Source of the DNA: Bacteroidota bacterium
Lineage (GTDB): Bacteria > Bacteroidota > Bacteroidia > Flavobacteriales_F > PHOS-HE28
Assembly: GCA_023428865.1 (NCBI GenBank)
Contig: JAEYWT010000393.1
Span: 1-7,167 of the forward strand
Direction of reading: 5' to 3'
DNA length: 7,167 bases
Shown: positions 5,878 through 7,167 of the stretch, one piece after another
How the letters are laid out: each line of letters opens with the position of its first letter
Position numbering within the stretch: the stretch's first letter is position 1
The notes under the pieces: model-generated
The model's database searches: none
Seen by the model: the letters and a program-made list of their open reading frames with translations, nothing else
Told to the model about the DNA's origin: nothing
Program-made: the position numbers and the translations under genes

Positions 5878-6927
5878 TCAGGGTTGTGCCTTATTCAAAT
5901 ACCGATCCAAGAGTCGCGGCAGGGCATAACTGTTCATTTCCTGCGCGTTCACAGCGATCCACGTTTTTGGGAGCCGACTTTTTCGCGGGGGCGATACTTC
6001 CCAGAACTTGGTTTGGAGGTGCTGGTGGCTCAACACGTGTTTCATGGGTCCGTGCATAGCGGTAATGGTCCACCCCGGACCGAGCAGACGTTGCAGCTCC
6101 ACCTGCATCCGTTCCTTGCCAAGGGCTTTTGCGCTTTCGATGAGGGGTAGTTCGTATAAACCCTGCCAGATGTCCTTCGCTGTGCGTTTCTGTAGGTAGA
6201 TGCCCGTTGTGGTGCGAATGTGCAGGTAGTTGAAGTGCCGCTCACGGATCTTCTGTTCACCGGTCTTCACCGGCAGTTCGGGGATCCGCTCAGTGCGCAG
6301 TGCAATGCATTTCGCTGCCAGTGGGCATGCTTCGCAGCTTGGGTTCTTCGGCGTGCAGACCAGCGCTCCCAGTTCCATTACGGCCTGGTTGTGATCACCA
6401 GGGTTCGTGTGATCCAGCAGGCGGCCCGCCAGTTCCCTAAACTCCTTCTTGCCCAGCGTGCTGTCGATCGGGGTGGCTAGGCCGAATACCCTGGACAAGA
6501 CCCTATACACATTACCATCAACCACCGGCTCGGCAAGCCCGAAGGCGATGGATCCGATGGCCGCTGCGGTATACTCACCCACGCCTTGCAGGGCTTTCAG
6601 TTCGCTGTATGTGGCCGGAAAACTTCCATCGTGGCGCTCCACCACTTGCTGCGCGGCGGTCCGGAGGTTGCGGGCACGGCTGTAATACCCCAAACCCTGC
6701 CAAAGCCTAAGTACTTCATCTTCAGTGGCATTTGCCAGGTGTTGAACGGTGGGGTAGCCCTCTACGAAACGATGCCAATACGCCATGCCCTGGTCCACCC
6801 GGGTCTGTTGCAGGATCACCTCGCTCAACCAGATGCGGTAAGGGTCGCTTTCCGAGCGCCACGGCAAGGGCCTTTTGTGCTCATGATACCAGGGAAGCAA
6901 TGCCCTGTTGAACCAAGCTGTTGACAT
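5878..6927 (-). CDS. mutY: A/G-specific adenine DNA glycosylase MutY
   Basis: MutY removes adenine mispaired with 8-oxoguanine, preventing G:C to T:A mutations. From ATG 6927 the protein has 349 residues, close to E. coli MutY (350), and the catalytic residues match it one position earlier. Glu36 is in LSEVILQQTRV, and Asp137 in PVVDGNVYRV, after the helix-hairpin-helix LQGVGEYTAAAIGS (113-126). The [4Fe-4S] cluster ligands are Cys191, Cys198, Cys201 and Cys207 (C-x6-C-x2-C-x5-C). LGYYSRARNL (79-88) is also typical. The C-terminal NUDIX-like domain that reads 8-oxoguanine is present, with GIYLQKR, WQGLYELP and the VLSHQHL loop. An in-frame upstream codon at 6957 would add ten residues but crosses a likely promoter, so it is not preferred. 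ssb follows 35 bp downstream, and an HU gene is divergent upstream. Confidence 0.96.
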   Translation of the reverse strand: MSTAWFNRALLPWYHEHKRPLPWRSESDPYRIWLSEVILQQTRVDQGMAYWHRFVEGYPTVQHLANATEDEVLRLWQGLGYYSRARNLRTAAQQVVERHDGSFPATYSELKALQGVGEYTAAAIGSIAFGLAEPVVDGNVYRVLSRVFGLATPIDSTLGKKEFRELAGRLLDHTNPGDHNQAVMELGALVCTPKNPSCEACPLAAKCIALRTERIPELPVKTGEQKIRERHFNYLHIRTTTGIYLQKRTAKDIWQGLYELPLIESAKALGKERMQVELQRLLGPGWTITAMHGPMKHVLSHQHLQTKFWEVSPPRKSRLPKTWIAVNAQEMNSYALPRLLDRYLNKAQP

Positions 6928-6934
6928 ACAGGAA

Positions 6935-6942
6935 CAAAGATC
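6935..6942 (-). promoter_or_regulatory. Possible -7 element for mutY
   Basis: On the minus strand GATCTTTG is one base off TAnnTTTG and ends 7 nt before the mutY ATG. It lies in the 68-bp region between mutY and the divergent HU gene, next to the HU -33 box, so the two promoters would be nearly back to back. It likely serves the whole mutY-ssb-gldE-gldD block if real. Confidence 0.35.
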
Positions 6943-6944
6943 GG

Positions 6945-6974
6945 TTGCGCGATCCACTTGAACGGCTATCTTTG
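6945..6974 (+). promoter_or_regulatory. Bacteroidota-type promoter of the HU gene
   Basis: TTG at 6945-6947, a 19-bp spacer and TATCTTTG at 6967-6974 match the -33/-7 promoter consensus of Bacteroidota (TTTG or TTG, about 19 bp, TAnnTTTG). The -7 element ends 21 nt before the HU ATG. A purine stretch GAAGAGGG (6988-6994) lies just before the start codon and could serve as a weak ribosome binding site. Confidence 0.75.
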
Positions 6975-6995
6975 CCGCCCCAAACCGAAGAGGGT

Positions 6996-7167
6996 ATGAC
7001 GAAGGCAGAGTTGGTCAGCATTATCTCCAAGCGCACAGGCGTTGAGCGCCAGGTGGTCCTTACCACCGTGGAATCCTTCATGGAGGAAGTGAAGAACAGC
7101 CTGGAGCAAGGTGAGAACGTACACCTCCGCGGCTTTGGTAGCTTCGTGGTGAAGCGTAGGGCACAGA
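6996..7167 (+). CDS. HU/IHF-family nucleoid DNA-binding protein (5' part, runs off the window)
   Basis: The first 57 codons of a small nucleoid-associated protein are visible; HU proteins bend and compact DNA as dimers and are usually about 90-100 residues. The start MTKAELVSIISKRTGV is the classic N-terminal helix pair. A dimerisation helix follows (TTVESFMEEVKNSLEQGE), and then the family signature strand VHLRGFGSFVVKRR, which leads into the DNA-binding arm beyond the window edge. The ATG at 6996 sits 21 nt after a strong promoter and fits the normal HU N-terminus exactly. The remaining arm, with its Pro-tipped beta hairpin, would be expected within the next 110-130 bases. HU versus IHF-like subfamily cannot be decided from this part. 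Confidence 0.92.
   Translation, partial: MTKAELVSIISKRTGVERQVVLTTVESFMEEVKNSLEQGENVHLRGFGSFVVKRRAQ

Noticed and set aside
6928..6957. Upstream extension of mutY to 6957
   Set aside because: The added residues (MDRATDLCSC) are not conserved MutY sequence, while ATG 6927 aligns catalytic residues to within one position of E. coli MutY.
1..7167. Mobile element, CRISPR, phage, defence or toxin-antitoxin system
   Set aside because: No transposase, integrase, spaced repeat array, nuclease or small toxin pair was seen; the genes are mostly housekeeping or envelope functions with uniform composition.

Overview
The window looks like ordinary chromosomal DNA from a GC-rich member of the Bacteroidota, most likely near the Flavobacteriales. 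I see no mobile element, CRISPR array, tRNA, rRNA or prophage gene. Three things point to Bacteroidota. First, there are gliding-motility family genes gldE and gldD, and the GldD N-terminus carries the family hallmark PKPRGYFRIDLP. Second, the order mutY-ssb-gldE-gldD, with an HU-type gene divergent from mutY, is typical of this phylum. Third, two promoters match the Bacteroidota -7 consensus TAnnTTTG exactly, and there is little sign of Shine-Dalgarno sequences. The base composition is clearly GC-rich by eye, unlike the AT-rich model flavobacteria. I cannot name the genus.

Layout, left to right. Positions 1-92 hold nothing I can assign firmly; a 12-codon open stretch on the minus strand may start a gene that leaves the window. 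A minus-strand pair follows: an EamA/DMT-family membrane transporter (1811 to 873) and then a family 2 glycosyltransferase resembling dolichol-phosphate mannose synthases (845 to 93). Divergent from these, on the plus strand, is a predicted lipoprotein with a heavy-metal-associated (HMA) domain and an unusual CxxxC metal site (1902-2429). It ends in a strong intrinsic terminator. The plus-strand heme A synthase gene ctaA/COX15 (2502-3542) comes next.

The right half is a tight minus-strand block read from right to left: mutY (A/G-specific adenine glycosylase, from 6927), ssb (from 5842), gldE (from 5401) and gldD (4089 to 3523). Gaps are 35 bp and 0 bp, then a 17-bp overlap, which suggests one transcript. 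The 3' end of gldD overlaps the 3' end of ctaA by 20 bp, and no terminator lies between them. At the right edge, divergent from mutY, the 5' part of an HU/IHF-family DNA-binding protein begins at 6996 behind a textbook Bacteroidota promoter.

Functionally, the right block joins DNA maintenance (oxidative-damage repair, single-strand binding, nucleoid protein) with two envelope proteins of the gliding machinery. The centre pairs a putative copper-binding lipoprotein with heme A synthesis, both plausibly serving an aa3-type terminal oxidase. The left pair could act in envelope glycan synthesis. I did not find a clearly new biological system. The items most worth a second look are the CxxxC HMA lipoprotein, a recurring -7-like motif only 4-7 nt before several start codons (possible leaderless transcripts), and the convergent ctaA/gldD overlap.
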